This document shows positions 8,773 to 17,119 of a DNA stretch of 64,000 bases, piece after piece. A model generated the notes under the pieces. That model worked only from the letters and a program-made list of their open reading frames with translations, had not been told where the DNA came from and did not search any database. The stretch is taken from assembly GCF_031455295.1 (NCBI RefSeq), contig NZ_JAVDSL010000002.1:434001-498000 (forward strand). The letters are read 5' to 3'. Positions within the stretch are counted from its first letter, which is position 1, and the number at the start of each line of letters is the position of its first letter. The position numbers were made by a program, and so were the translations under genes. Source of the stretch: Leifsonia sp. 1010 (GTDB taxonomy: Bacteria; Actinomycetota; Actinomycetes; Actinomycetales; Microbacteriaceae).

Positions 8773-9255
8773 TTATCGCGTTCCCCAGTTGTAGAACTGT
8801 TTGTGGAGTTTCAGATACACGAACGTCTCGGTGGACAGCACGCCCTCCAGCGTCCGGATCTCGGAGTTGAGCATCGTGATGAGGTCGAGGTCGTTCTCGC
8901 ACACCACCTCGGCGAGGATGTCGAAGGTGCCGGCTGTCAGCACCACGTAATCCACCGCCGGCATGGCCGCCAGCGTGTCGGCCACCGCACGCGTGTCGCC
9001 CGTGCAGCGCACGCCGATCATCGCCTGACGGTAGAAGCCGAGCTGCATGGGGTCGGTCACGGCCACGATCTGCATCACGCCCGACTCGGTCAGCTTCTGC
9101 ACGCGCTGGCGCACCGCCGCCTCGCTGAGACCGACGGCCTTGCCGATCTCCGCGTACGACTTGCGGCCGTCCGCCTGCAGTTGCTCGATGATCGCCTTGG
9201 AGACGTCGTCGATGACCGCAGCCTTCTGGCCGTTCGCTGCCCGAGGGGTACTCAT
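8773..9255 (-). CDS. Lrp/AsnC family transcriptional regulator
   Basis: This 160-residue regulator has an N-terminal winged helix (IDDVSKAIIEQLQADGRKSY, then AEIGKAVGLSEAAVRQRVQKL with the recognition helix) and a C-terminal RAM/AsnC ligand-binding domain. It is transcribed divergently from the aldehyde dehydrogenase and lies 2 bp upstream of the aminotransferase. It is therefore likely to control both directions in response to an amino acid or amine (inference). The ATG is preceded by CAGAAT at exactly the leaderless spacing. Confidence 0.92.
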   Translation of the reverse strand: MSTPRAANGQKAAVIDDVSKAIIEQLQADGRKSYAEIGKAVGLSEAAVRQRVQKLTESGVMQIVAVTDPMQLGFYRQAMIGVRCTGDTRAVADTLAAMPAVDYVVLTAGTFDILAEVVCENDLDLITMLNSEIRTLEGVLSTETFVYLKLHKQFYNWGTR

Positions 9256-9344
9256 GGAGCGATTCTGTCAGTGGATTGGATGTCTGGCAAGCGATTCCGC
9301 ACGAATTTGCCCGTTTCGCTGACGAAATCAGTAGGCTGACCGCC
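9256..9344. promoter_or_regulatory. Divergent promoter region of amine catabolic locus
   Basis: The 89-bp gap holds outward-facing -10 boxes: CAGAAT (minus, 9262-9267) for the Lrp-type gene and TAGGCT (plus, 9332-9337) for the dehydrogenase, each 6-7 nt from its start codon. The AT-richer stretch between them is the likely regulator binding zone; no clear dyad stands out. Confidence 0.55.
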
Positions 9345-10796
9345 ATGACAGCTACCGACTCACCCGTACGTGAACTGCGGAACTTCGTCGACGGCCGCTC
9401 CGTGGAGGCACGCGGCACGGACAGCATCCCGCTGATCGACCCGGCGACGGAAGAGGTCTACGCCACGGCACCCGTGTCCACCGAGGAGGATGTCGCCGAC
9501 GCGTACACCGCCGCCGAGCGCGCCTTCCGGACGTGGGGGCAGACCACGCCGGCCGAACGCCAGCTCGCGCTGTTCCGGATCGCGGACGCGATGGAGGCGC
9601 GTGCGGAGGAGTTCGCGGACGCCGAGTCGCAGGACACCGGCAAGCCGCGCGCCACGCTCGTGGAGGACGAGATCCTGCTGTCGGTGGACCAGATCCGCTT
9701 CTTCGCCGGCGCCGCCCGCAACCTGGAGGGGCGGTCGGCGGGGGAGTACATGCCCGAGCACACCTCCTTCATCCGGCGTGAGCCGATCGGCGTCGTCGGC
9801 CAGGTGACGCCCTGGAACTACCCGCTGAACATGGCGGTGTGGAAGTTCGCCCCGGCGCTGGCCGCGGGCAACACGACCGTGCTGAAGCCGTCGGACACGA
9901 CCCCGCTGTCGACCCTGCTGCTGGCGGAGGTCGCCGCCGAGTTCCTGCCGGCGGGCGTGCTCAACGTGGTGCTCGGCGACCGGACGACCGGCGCGGCGAT
10001 GACCGCGCATCCCATCCCGCAGCTGATCTCGATCACCGGGTCGGTGCGGGCCGGCATGGAGGTGGCGCGCGCGGCCTCCTTCGACCTCAAGCGGGTGCAC
10101 CTCGAGCTCGGCGGCAAGGCGCCCGTGATCGTGTTCGACGACGCCGACATCGAGAAGGCGGTCGCGGGCATCGTAGCGGCGGGATACTTCAACGCCGGCC
10201 AGGACTGCACGGCGGCGACCCGCCTGCTCGTGCAGGACGGCATCCACGACGAGTTCGTCGCCGCCCTCGCGCACTACGCTCGCGAGAACGCGCGCACCGG
10301 CGCTTCGCGGGAGGATGGCATCCTCTACGGTCCGCTGATCAACGCCAACCAGCTGGCGCAGGTGTCGGGATTCGTCGACCGGCTGCCCGACCACGCCCGC
10401 GTCGAGCTGGGCGGCAACCGCCAGGGCGACCGCGGCTACTTCTGGGAGGCGACGATCGTGTCCGGGCTCCGGCAGGACGACGAGGCCGTCCAGAACGAGA
10501 TCTTCGGCCCGGTGCAGACCATCCAGCGGTTCACTGACGAAGCGGAGGCGCTGGCGAACGCGAACGGCGTGAAGTACGGGCTGGCGTCGTCGGTCTGGAC
10601 GAAGGACCACGGCCGGGCGATGCGGTTCGCCAAGGGGCTCGACTTCGGCTGCGTGTGGATCAACACGCACATCCCGATCGTCGCCGAAATGCCGCACGGC
10701 GGGTTCAAGCATTCCGGCTACGGGAAGGACCTGTCGGCGTACGGCTTCGAGGACTACACGCGCATCAAGCACGTCATGTCGTACATCGGAATTTAG
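9345..10796 (+). CDS. Aldehyde dehydrogenase (gamma-aminobutyraldehyde dehydrogenase type)
   Basis: This 483-residue NAD(P)-dependent enzyme starts at the ATG at 9345, 7 nt after TAGGCT; an upstream in-frame ATG at 9276 would place the promoter inside the gene. Family motifs include VTPWNYPLNMAVWKFAPALA, the catalytic Glu in VHLELGGKAPVIVFDDADI and the nucleophile Cys in FNAGQDCTAATRLLV. The short linker and sequence style match 4-aminobutyraldehyde/betaine-aldehyde dehydrogenases. With the divergent aminotransferase and oxidase it would convert 4-aminobutanal to GABA. Confidence 0.87.
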   Translation: MTATDSPVRELRNFVDGRSVEARGTDSIPLIDPATEEVYATAPVSTEEDVADAYTAAERAFRTWGQTTPAERQLALFRIADAMEARAEEFADAESQDTGKPRATLVEDEILLSVDQIRFFAGAARNLEGRSAGEYMPEHTSFIRREPIGVVGQVTPWNYPLNMAVWKFAPALAAGNTTVLKPSDTTPLSTLLLAEVAAEFLPAGVLNVVLGDRTTGAAMTAHPIPQLISITGSVRAGMEVARAASFDLKRVHLELGGKAPVIVFDDADIEKAVAGIVAAGYFNAGQDCTAATRLLVQDGIHDEFVAALAHYARENARTGASREDGILYGPLINANQLAQVSGFVDRLPDHARVELGGNRQGDRGYFWEATIVSGLRQDDEAVQNEIFGPVQTIQRFTDEAEALANANGVKYGLASSVWTKDHGRAMRFAKGLDFGCVWINTHIPIVAEMPHGGFKHSGYGKDLSAYGFEDYTRIKHVMSYIGI

Positions 10797-10803
10797 GTCA
10801 GGG

Positions 10804-10820
10804 CGCGTTATCACAACGCG
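10804..10820. promoter_or_regulatory. Palindrome upstream of secreted protease gene
   Basis: CGCGTT-ATCAC-AACGCG is a perfect 6-bp inverted repeat with a 5-nt spacer, between the dehydrogenase stop and the protease -10 box (TAGACT, 10830-10835). It could be an operator over the -35 zone or a weak terminator. Confidence 0.5.
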
Positions 10821-10829
10821 CGTGCTCTC

Positions 10830-10835
10830 TAGACT
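10830..10835 (+). promoter_or_regulatory. -10 box for leaderless start at 10842
   Basis: TAGACT lies 6 nt before the GTG start of the protease gene; no Shine-Dalgarno is present. Confidence 0.6.
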
Positions 10836-10841
10836 CCCCGG

Positions 10842-11600
10842 GTGATTCTCTCTCGTAACTCCAGTACCCTGTCCGCTCCCACCCGTGCGCGCCGCTGCGT
10901 ACGCGCGGCTGCCGTGGGGGCGGCTCTCGCCGGCGCCCTCATCGTGGCTCTCGCGCCGTCCGCGCCCGCGGGCGCCCTGATCGGCGGGACGCCGGTCGCG
11001 GTCGGCGAACGTCCCTACTTCGCGACCGTGTCCGGGCCCGCCGGCGTGTGCGGCGGCGCGATGATCGGCACGGAGTGGGCGATCACGGCCGGCCACTGCG
11101 TCGCACAGGGGGACGCTCGCGACGTCGTCGTGACGGCGGGATGGACCAGGGCCGGCGAGGGTCGTCCGGTCACCCTCCACGGTATCCAGGCGTACTGGCA
11201 TCCGACCGTCGACATGGCGCTGATCCGCGTGCCGGCGACGCCGGGTATCGCGACCGTTCCGCTGGCCGACGCGCCGCTCGTGGCGGGCGACACCTATATC
11301 AGCGTGGGCGCAGGTGAGGGGAGCGGCGAGCGCCTCACGGAGGGCCGCTTCAGAATCGACTGGGCGAGCCCGTACTGGGAGTTCACGGCGAAGGGAGCCA
11401 CCGGCACGGAAGGGAACTGCTACGGCGATTCCGGGAGCCCCGACATCGTCGAGACGCCGGCCGGAGACCGCCTGGTCGGCGTCGCCTGGGGCATCACCCC
11501 GCAGACCTGCGGACCGACCACGCGATCGCGCAGCTACAACGTCTGGTATCCCGCGACCCGCCAGTGGATCGCGTCGGTCACCGGAGGCGCCACCTCCTGA
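10842..11600 (+). CDS. Secreted trypsin-like serine protease (S1 family)
   Basis: This 252-residue protein has a Sec signal peptide (hydrophobic core VGAALAGALIVALAPSAPAG) that leads directly into LIGGTPVAVGERPYF, resembling a chymotrypsin-fold N-terminus. The catalytic triad is visible: His85 in ITAGHC, Asp124 in VDMALI and Ser197 in GDSGSP. It should act outside the cell. The domain is short and has no visible propeptide. It stands alone, with a leaderless-type promoter and a family B palindrome right after the stop. Confidence 0.9.
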   Translation: MILSRNSSTLSAPTRARRCVRAAAVGAALAGALIVALAPSAPAGALIGGTPVAVGERPYFATVSGPAGVCGGAMIGTEWAITAGHCVAQGDARDVVVTAGWTRAGEGRPVTLHGIQAYWHPTVDMALIRVPATPGIATVPLADAPLVAGDTYISVGAGEGSGERLTEGRFRIDWASPYWEFTAKGATGTEGNCYGDSGSPDIVETPAGDRLVGVAWGITPQTCGPTTRSRSYNVWYPATRQWIASVTGGATS

Positions 11601-11604
11601 CCGC

Positions 11605-11674
11605 TGCCAACAGCTCCGGACTTTTTCGCCCCCGCCGCGGCGTGTCGGGCGGAAAAAGTCCGGAGCTGTCGGCA
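11605..11674. repeat. Family B intergenic palindrome, copy B1
   Basis: Left arm 11605-11631 (core CAGCTCCGGACTTTTT) pairs with the right arm at 11647-11674 with one mismatch and one unpaired base. The loop side contains GCGTGTCGGG. It lies between the convergent protease and aldehyde dehydrogenase genes. The T5 and A5 runs are near the loop, not after the stem, unlike a textbook terminator. Confidence 0.92.
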
Positions 11675-11685
11675 TGGGCGGCGGG

Positions 11686-13098
11686 TCAGGAGTCGCGGCG
11701 GGGGATGCGGAGGGGGTTGCCGTCGCGGAGTTCGGGCGGGAGCACGGCCTGCGGGGCGTCCTGGTAGGCGATGGGAGTCAGCCAGCGGCGGAGGGCCGTC
11801 GCTCCGACGGAGGTGTGGATGCTCGCGGTCGTCGATGGCCAGCCGCCACCGTGGTGCTGCGCCCAGCCGATGGCGACGCCGGTCGGCCAGCCGTCGAAGA
11901 GGAGGCGCCCGGCGACACCGGTGAGCGCGGCGGCCAGGGCCGTGACGTCCTCCGCCATTCCGCGGTGCATGGCCGCGGTGAGGGACGGCTCCAGCGCCGC
12001 GACCAGCGCCGGCAGCTGGGGGTCGTCGTAGCGGACCAGCACGGTGACCGGTCCGAAGCACTCCGCGAGGAAGGGTGCGGGGTCGGCCAGAAAGGTGTCG
12101 GCGTCCACGAGCACGACGGTCGGTGCGGACGCGCCGTCGGCAGCGTTCCCGCGCACCACCTCGACCGAGGGGCGCGCCGAGAATGCGGCGACGCCGTCGG
12201 CGAAGGCCTCCGTCATCCCGTCGGTCAGCTGACGGCTCGACGGTGCCTCGCCGAGCGCGTTCCGGACGGCGTCCTCGACGCCGCCGCCGGACGGCACGAA
12301 GACGAGTCCCGGTTTGGTGCAGTACTGACCCGCGTCGCGGGTGAAGGAGGCGACCAGGCCCGTCCCGATGGCATCGGCCCGCTCCATCGCGGCGGCCCGG
12401 GTCACGACGACCGGGTTGATGCTGCCGAGCTCCCCGTAGAACGGGATCGGGTCGGGACGCGAGACGGCGAGGTCGAACAGGGCCCGCCCGCCCCGGGTCG
12501 AACCGGTGAACCCGGCCGCGCGCACGAGCGGGTGACGGACCAGCTCGGTGCCCGCGTCCATCCCCTCGACGAGCGCGAACCAGCCGGACGGGAGGATGCG
12601 CGCGGCGAGAGCAGCCGTCCGGCGGGAGAGCAGCGGGTGGCCCGGGTGCGCCTTGACGATCACCGGGCAGCCGGCCGCCAGCGCTGACGCCGTGTCGTTT
12701 CCGAGCACCGAGAACGCGAACGGGAAGTTCGACGCCGCGTACACCGCGACCAGGCCTAGCGGCCGCAGGATGCGGCGGAGGTCCGGCCGCGGCGGGATGA
12801 GCGACGGGTCGGGCGATTCGACGACCGCCTCGAGGTACGCGCCCTCACGGATCACCCCGGCGAAGAACCGCAGCTGCGCCGCCGTGCGCGTGACCTCTCC
12901 GTCGAGCCGTGCGACAGAGAGGTGCGTCTCCTCGTTGCCGAGGCGGACGAGCTCCGCCCGGTCGTCGTCGAGGGCGGCGGCGAGGGCCTCCAACCAGCCG
13001 GCGCGGTCCTCGCGGGTCGTGGGAGCGGATGCGGCACGAGCCGTCGCGGTCGCCGCATCGGCCACGGCTGTCTCGGGCATAGCCGTGTTGCCGCTCAC
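11686..13098 (-). CDS. Aldehyde dehydrogenase (2,5-dioxovalerate/ketoglutarate-semialdehyde type)
   Basis: This 470-residue protein begins with GTG overlapping the acyl-CoA dehydrogenase stop by 4 bp. ASNFPFAFSVLGNDTASALA, VIVKAHPGHPLLS and the nucleophile region DAGQYCTKPGLVFVP place it in the aldehyde dehydrogenase subgroup that includes alpha-ketoglutaric semialdehyde dehydrogenase, which has a diverged substrate pocket. It is the third gene of an operon with a CoA-transferase and a glutaryl-CoA-dehydrogenase-like enzyme. That context suggests oxidation of a dicarboxylic semialdehyde. The exact substrate is open. Confidence 0.83.
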   Translation of the reverse strand: MSGNTAMPETAVADAATATARAASAPTTREDRAGWLEALAAALDDDRAELVRLGNEETHLSVARLDGEVTRTAAQLRFFAGVIREGAYLEAVVESPDPSLIPPRPDLRRILRPLGLVAVYAASNFPFAFSVLGNDTASALAAGCPVIVKAHPGHPLLSRRTAALAARILPSGWFALVEGMDAGTELVRHPLVRAAGFTGSTRGGRALFDLAVSRPDPIPFYGELGSINPVVVTRAAAMERADAIGTGLVASFTRDAGQYCTKPGLVFVPSGGGVEDAVRNALGEAPSSRQLTDGMTEAFADGVAAFSARPSVEVVRGNAADGASAPTVVLVDADTFLADPAPFLAECFGPVTVLVRYDDPQLPALVAALEPSLTAAMHRGMAEDVTALAAALTGVAGRLLFDGWPTGVAIGWAQHHGGGWPSTTASIHTSVGATALRRWLTPIAYQDAPQAVLPPELRDGNPLRIPRRDS

Positions 13099-14258
13099 GC
13101 GAAGGCCGCCAGTCCGGTCAGCGCCCGGCCGAGCACGAGCGTGTGGATCTCATCCGTGCCCTCGTAGGTGCGCACCGACTCCAGGTTGGCCATATGCCGC
13201 ATGACCGGGAAGGCGCTCGTGATGCCGTCGCCGCCGAGAATGGTGCGCGCCTCGCGGGCGATCGCCAGCGCCTCGCGCACGCTGTTCAGCTTGCCGACGC
13301 TGATCTGCGTCGGGGTGAGCCGCCCCGACTCCTTCAGCCGACCCAGATGCAGCGCCAGCAGCATCCCCTTCTCGTACTCGACGAGCATGTTCGCCAGCTT
13401 CTCCTGGATCAGCTGGGTCGCGCCGATCGGGCGACCGAACACCTCGCGCGTCGTCGCACGCTCGATCGACACCTCCAGGCAGTCACGCGCAGCGCCCAGC
13501 GCACCCCACACGATGCCGTACCGCGCCTCGTTGAGACACGAGAACGGACCGGAGAGACCGCGCGCGCCGGGGAGGAGCGCCGACGACGGGAGGCGGACCT
13601 CCTCCAGCACCATATCGCACTGCACCGAGGCGCGCATCGAGAGCTTTCCGTCGATCGCGGTCGCGGAGAACCCCGGGGTCGAGGTCGGCACCACGAACCC
13701 TCGGACACCGTCGTCGGTGGCCGCCCACACGACGGCGACATCGGCGAGAGCGGCCAACCCGATCCAACGCTTGGCGCCGGTGAGCACCCAGTCGTCGCCG
13801 TCGCGGCGGGCCGTCGTGCGCATGGTGGCCGGGTCGCTCCCGCCCTCCGGCTCGGTCAGCGCGAAGCAGCCGATGCGCTCGCCGCGGGCCATCGGCGGGA
13901 GCCACTCGGCCTTCTGCTCGTCGGAGCCGAACTTCGAGATCGCACTCATCGCCAGGGAGCCCTGCACCGAGACGAACGTGCGCCAGCCGCTGTCGGCGGC
14001 CTCCAGCTCGTGGCAGACCAGACCGTAGCTGACCGCGCCCGCGCCCGCGCATCCCTCGTCCTTCAGGTGCATGCCGAGCACGCCGAGCGCACCGAGCTCG
14101 GCGACCAGCTCGCGGCGGAAGTGCTTGTCCTCGAAGTCCTGCTCGATGACCGGGCGGATGCGCTCGGTCGCGAACGCGCGCGCTCGGTCGCGCCAGCCGC
14201 GCTCCTCGTCGCTGAGCAGGTGGTCGATGCTGAACGCCTCGTCGAGGGTCGTCGTCAC
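13095..14258 (-). CDS. Acyl-CoA dehydrogenase, glutaryl-CoA dehydrogenase-like
   Basis: This 387-residue flavoenzyme begins with GTG preceded by AAAGGA. It carries the segment DSGWRTFVSVQGSL (Arg93), which matches the DSGYRSxxSVQ substrate-carboxylate motif of glutaryl-CoA dehydrogenases. The catalytic base Glu366 is in the C-terminal YEGTDEIH. FALTEPEGGSDPATM is the usual FAD/acyl motif. These residues favour a glutaryl-CoA (or related dicarboxyl-CoA) dehydrogenase that oxidises and decarboxylates to crotonyl-CoA. It lies between a class III CoA-transferase and an aldehyde dehydrogenase. Confidence 0.86.
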   Translation of the reverse strand: MTTTLDEAFSIDHLLSDEERGWRDRARAFATERIRPVIEQDFEDKHFRRELVAELGALGVLGMHLKDEGCAGAGAVSYGLVCHELEAADSGWRTFVSVQGSLAMSAISKFGSDEQKAEWLPPMARGERIGCFALTEPEGGSDPATMRTTARRDGDDWVLTGAKRWIGLAALADVAVVWAATDDGVRGFVVPTSTPGFSATAIDGKLSMRASVQCDMVLEEVRLPSSALLPGARGLSGPFSCLNEARYGIVWGALGAARDCLEVSIERATTREVFGRPIGATQLIQEKLANMLVEYEKGMLLALHLGRLKESGRLTPTQISVGKLNSVREALAIAREARTILGGDGITSAFPVMRHMANLESVRTYEGTDEIHTLVLGRALTGLAAFA

Positions 14259-14292
14259 GGTCGGTCCTTTCGCCGGTCTATCGGGTGATGCA

Positions 14293-14322
14293 GGTGGTGC
14301 AGGTGAGTCGGGTGGTGCAGGT
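14293..14322 (-). repeat. 12-bp direct repeat in an operon gap
   Basis: GGTGGTGCAGGT occurs at 14293-14304 and 14311-14322 (ACCTGCACCACC on the transcribed strand), in the 77-bp gap between the CoA-transferase and dehydrogenase genes. Its core CTGCACCACC resembles the tandem repeat at 527-569, which also lies just before a ribosome binding site. Confidence 0.75.
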
Positions 14323-14335
14323 CCCTCTGGCGCGC

Positions 14336-15532
14336 TCAGCGCTCGTCGGTCCAGCGCGCCTCGTGCGCGCCGAGCGGCGGAGGCGGGGTGCGGTGGACGG
14401 CCGGAGCGGTGTCCAGCCGGATGGGCGTCGCCGGCTGACGCGAGGCGCGCCCGGTCTCTGGATCGACGCTCGTCACGACCGGTTCCAGCCCGAGCGACTC
14501 GGCGAATGCGAACGCCTCGGCGATGTCGTTCACGAGCCCGGCCGGAACGCGGGCGCGGGTGAACGCATCCACCCAGTCGGCGGCGGTCCGGGAGGACAGC
14601 AGCGGTTCGAGGATGCCGCGCAGCGCGTCGCGGTTGCGCACGCGGGCCTCGTTGGTGGCGAAACGCTCGTCACCGGGGAGAGCAGGGTGGCCGAGGACGA
14701 CCGCGAACGCGGCGAACTGCCGGTCGTTGCCGACAGCCACGACGAGTTCGCGGTCGGCCGCGCGGAACAGCTCGTACGGCGCGATGCTCGGGTGCGCGTT
14801 GCCGAGACGGGCGGGGGAGCGGCCGGTCGCGAGGGTGCCGGACGCCTGGTTGGTGAGGGCGGCGAGCAGCGAGCCGAGCAGGTCCACGTCCACCCGGGAG
14901 CCGCGCCCGGTCGCGTCGCGCTGGCGGAGGGCGAGCAGGATGCCGGAGAACGCGTTGAGGCCGGTCAGCACATCCACCAGGGCGACGCCGACCTTGCTCG
15001 GTTCGCCGTCGGGCGCTCCGGTGATGCTCATCAGGCCGCCGACGGCCTGCACGAGCAGGTCGTAGCCGGGGAGGGCCGCTCCGGCATCGCGGCCGAAGCC
15101 GGTGATCGAGCAGAACACCAGCCGCGGATTCGTCTCGCGCAGGGTCTGCTCGTCGAGGCCGAAGCGCTCCATGACGCCGGGCCGGAAGTTCTCGACCACG
15201 ACGTCGGCCGTGCTCGCCAGGCGCCGGGCCGTCGCCAGCCCGTCGGGGGTGGCGAGGTCGCAGACGACCGAGCGCTTGTTGCGGTTGACCGAGCCGAAGT
15301 ACGTGGACTCGCCCGCATCGTCGACCGGAGGACGCCAGGCCCGGGTGTCATCGCCGCCGGGGCTCTCGATCTTGATCACGTCGGCGCCGAAGTCGGCCAG
15401 CATCATGGTGGCGTACGGACCGGCGAGCACGCGCGAGAAATCGGCTACGCGGACCCCGCGCAGCACACCCGCATCCGGCTTCTCCGGGATGCGGCCGCGG
15501 TCGTCGGCCATGCTCGCTCCTTCGCTCGACAC
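14336..15532 (-). CDS. CaiB/BaiF family (class III) CoA-transferase
   Basis: This 398-residue enzyme has the family opening LRGVRVADFSRVLAGPYATM followed by DFGADVIKIESPGGDDTRAW, and the Asp of the active site is expected in the central segment near GYDLLVQAVGG. These enzymes move CoA between carboxylic acids. Paired with a glutaryl-CoA-dehydrogenase-like enzyme, succinyl-CoA:glutarate transfer is a reasonable guess. The GTG at 15532 sits 6 nt after TAGGAT (minus strand), supporting this start over the ATG at 15511. The promoter is divergent from a GntR regulator. Confidence 0.88.
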   Translation of the reverse strand: MSSEGASMADDRGRIPEKPDAGVLRGVRVADFSRVLAGPYATMMLADFGADVIKIESPGGDDTRAWRPPVDDAGESTYFGSVNRNKRSVVCDLATPDGLATARRLASTADVVVENFRPGVMERFGLDEQTLRETNPRLVFCSITGFGRDAGAALPGYDLLVQAVGGLMSITGAPDGEPSKVGVALVDVLTGLNAFSGILLALRQRDATGRGSRVDVDLLGSLLAALTNQASGTLATGRSPARLGNAHPSIAPYELFRAADRELVVAVGNDRQFAAFAVVLGHPALPGDERFATNEARVRNRDALRGILEPLLSSRTAADWVDAFTRARVPAGLVNDIAEAFAFAESLGLEPVVTSVDPETGRASRQPATPIRLDTAPAVHRTPPPPLGAHEARWTDER

Positions 15533-15538
15533 GGATTC

Positions 15539-15544
15539 ATCCTA
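15539..15544 (-). promoter_or_regulatory. -10 box for leaderless start of the CoA-transferase
   Basis: On the minus strand TAGGAT ends 6 nt before GTG 15532. The opposite promoter for the GntR gene lies only 22 bp away. Confidence 0.6.
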
Positions 15545-15565
15545 TAGCGAATGATTCGATCGCGT

Positions 15566-15571
15566 TATCGT
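15566..15571 (+). promoter_or_regulatory. -10 box for leaderless start at 15578
   Basis: TATCGT lies 6 nt before the GTG of the GntR gene. The AT-rich stretch between the two divergent -10 boxes (15545-15565) contains CGATCG and is the likely operator. Confidence 0.55.
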
Positions 15572-15577
15572 TGACGG

Positions 15578-16363
15578 GTGACCTCAGCGACGCGCGAAGC
15601 AGCACGCACCGGCCGCTCGGCGCCCGGCGCGCGCGACGCCGTGTTCGCCCAGCTCGACGACGCCGGACGCGCGGAACAGGTAGCCCGGAGGCTGACGGAC
15701 GCCATCCTTCTCGGGGTGCTGGAAGCCGGCGAGCGGCTTCCTAGCGAGGCCGAGCTGGCGCGCCGCTTCGGCGTGGCGCTGGTGACGGCGCGGGAGGGTC
15801 TCGGGATGCTCCGGCAGGCCGGGCTCGTCGAGACGCGGCGCGGGCGCGACGGAGGCAGCTTCGTCGTGCACCGCGGAGAGGCCGACGACGCCCTGCTCGC
15901 GGCACGGCTGCGCGGGCTCTCGCAGGTCGAGCTGACCGACCTGGCGGTGTACGTGACGACGATCGCCGCCGGGTGCGCCGACCGCGCCGCCGAGCGTTCG
16001 ACGCCTGCCGACGACGACCGGCTGCGCGCCTGGGTGACGGCGGCGGATTTCTCCGACGCGGCCGAGGCCAGGCGCAACGCCGGCGGTTTCCTCCTGGAGC
16101 TCGCCGTGCTCAGCCAGTCCGCGCGGCTCGTGCGTGAGCAGCTGCGGCTGCAGGCGGAGTTCGGCCCGTTGCTGTGGCTCGGCATGCGCGACCCGGCGCT
16201 GCGTGCGGCCACCGCATCCGCCGCTCGGGAGGTCGTGGACGCGGTCGCTGCGCGTGAGGCTGCGACCGCTCGGGCACGGGTCAGCGGGCTGCTGGACGAG
16301 GTGGCCCGGTGGCTGCTCGCGGCGAAGGCGCGGATCGAGCGCGGAGGGACGATCGATGGCTGA
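15578..16363 (+). CDS. GntR/FadR family transcriptional regulator
   Basis: This 261-residue protein has an N-terminal winged helix in which ILLGVLEAGERLPSEAELAR is the classic GntR signature, followed by FGVALVTAREGLGMLRQAG. The C-terminal all-helical domain is FadR-like (FCD). It is divergent from the CoA-transferase operon and overlaps the cache-domain gene by 8 bp. The natural reading is a repressor of the dicarboxylate operon responding to a carboxylic acid or CoA ester (inference). Confidence 0.9.
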   Translation: MTSATREAARTGRSAPGARDAVFAQLDDAGRAEQVARRLTDAILLGVLEAGERLPSEAELARRFGVALVTAREGLGMLRQAGLVETRRGRDGGSFVVHRGEADDALLAARLRGLSQVELTDLAVYVTTIAAGCADRAAERSTPADDDRLRAWVTAADFSDAAEARRNAGGFLLELAVLSQSARLVREQLRLQAEFGPLLWLGMRDPALRAATASAAREVVDAVAAREAATARARVSGLLDEVARWLLAAKARIERGGTIDG

Positions 16364-17075
16364 ATCGACGACGGAGGCCGCTGTGGAGGCCGTTACCGCT
16401 GCCGCGCGCGTCTCGGACCTGTTCGCGCGCATCCACGACACCCTCGGCGGCTGGCGGGAGGCGATCCTCGCCGCGGAGCCGTCGGGTGCGACCTCCCTCG
16501 ACGATCGGATCGCCGCGCTGGTGCTGCCGGCCCTCGCCGAGGACGACCCGCTGCTCATCGGCGCCGGCTTCGTCGCCGCGCCCGAGCTGGCCGGCGGCTC
16601 CGACGTGCGGTTCTGCTGGTGGCTCGGCCCGCTCGACGAGAACCCGGTGTTCGGCGCGACGCGAGCGCCGTCGAAGCTCGACCTCGCCGCGCGCTCGTAC
16701 TCGGACTACCTGCGCGACTTCCGGTCGCTGGAGTGGTACTGCGTCCCGCAGTCGACCCACCGCACGCACATCACCGGTCCGTACGTCGACCACCTGTGCG
16801 CGTGCGACTACATCGTCACGGTGACGTCGCCGGTCGAGTACGACGGGCGGATGCTCGGCGTCGTCGGCGTGGATGTGTACGTCAAGCGCCTCGAGCGGGA
16901 GCTGCTCCCGTCGATGCTCGCGAGCGGCCGGCCGCTGGCGCTCGTCAACGAGCAGGGTCGCGTGACGGTGTCGACGGACCCGGCCGTGCTGGTCGGGACG
17001 GTCATCCCCGTCGGCTCCGATGCGGAAGAGTGCGCGGGGACGACGTTCCGGCTGGTGGAGACCGGGGGAGTGTGA
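16356..17075 (+). CDS. Cache-domain (PDC-like) sensor protein, soluble
   Basis: This 239-residue protein starts at the ATG at 16356 with GGAGGGAC upstream, inside the end of the regulator gene. The segment FCWWLGPLDENPVF and later GPYVDHLCACDYIVTVTSPV and MLGVVGVDVYV resemble the second half of a dCache/PDC ligand-binding domain, in which small carboxylates are often bound. No membrane segment or output domain is present, so it is not a standard receptor. Co-translation with a GntR regulator suggests that it modulates the regulator or buffers its ligand. That role is inference. Confidence 0.7.
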   Translation: MAESTTEAAVEAVTAAARVSDLFARIHDTLGGWREAILAAEPSGATSLDDRIAALVLPALAEDDPLLIGAGFVAAPELAGGSDVRFCWWLGPLDENPVFGATRAPSKLDLAARSYSDYLRDFRSLEWYCVPQSTHRTHITGPYVDHLCACDYIVTVTSPVEYDGRMLGVVGVDVYVKRLERELLPSMLASGRPLALVNEQGRVTVSTDPAVLVGTVIPVGSDAEECAGTTFRLVETGGV

Positions 17076-17119
17076 GCGGGGCCCGGGCGCATCAGCCTGC
17101 AAGCGTTGTGCCGCCGGGC

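Noticed and set aside
9276-9344. Upstream ATG start for the aldehyde dehydrogenase
   Set aside because: The added residues are not family-like, and the start would lie upstream of the TAGGCT -10 box.
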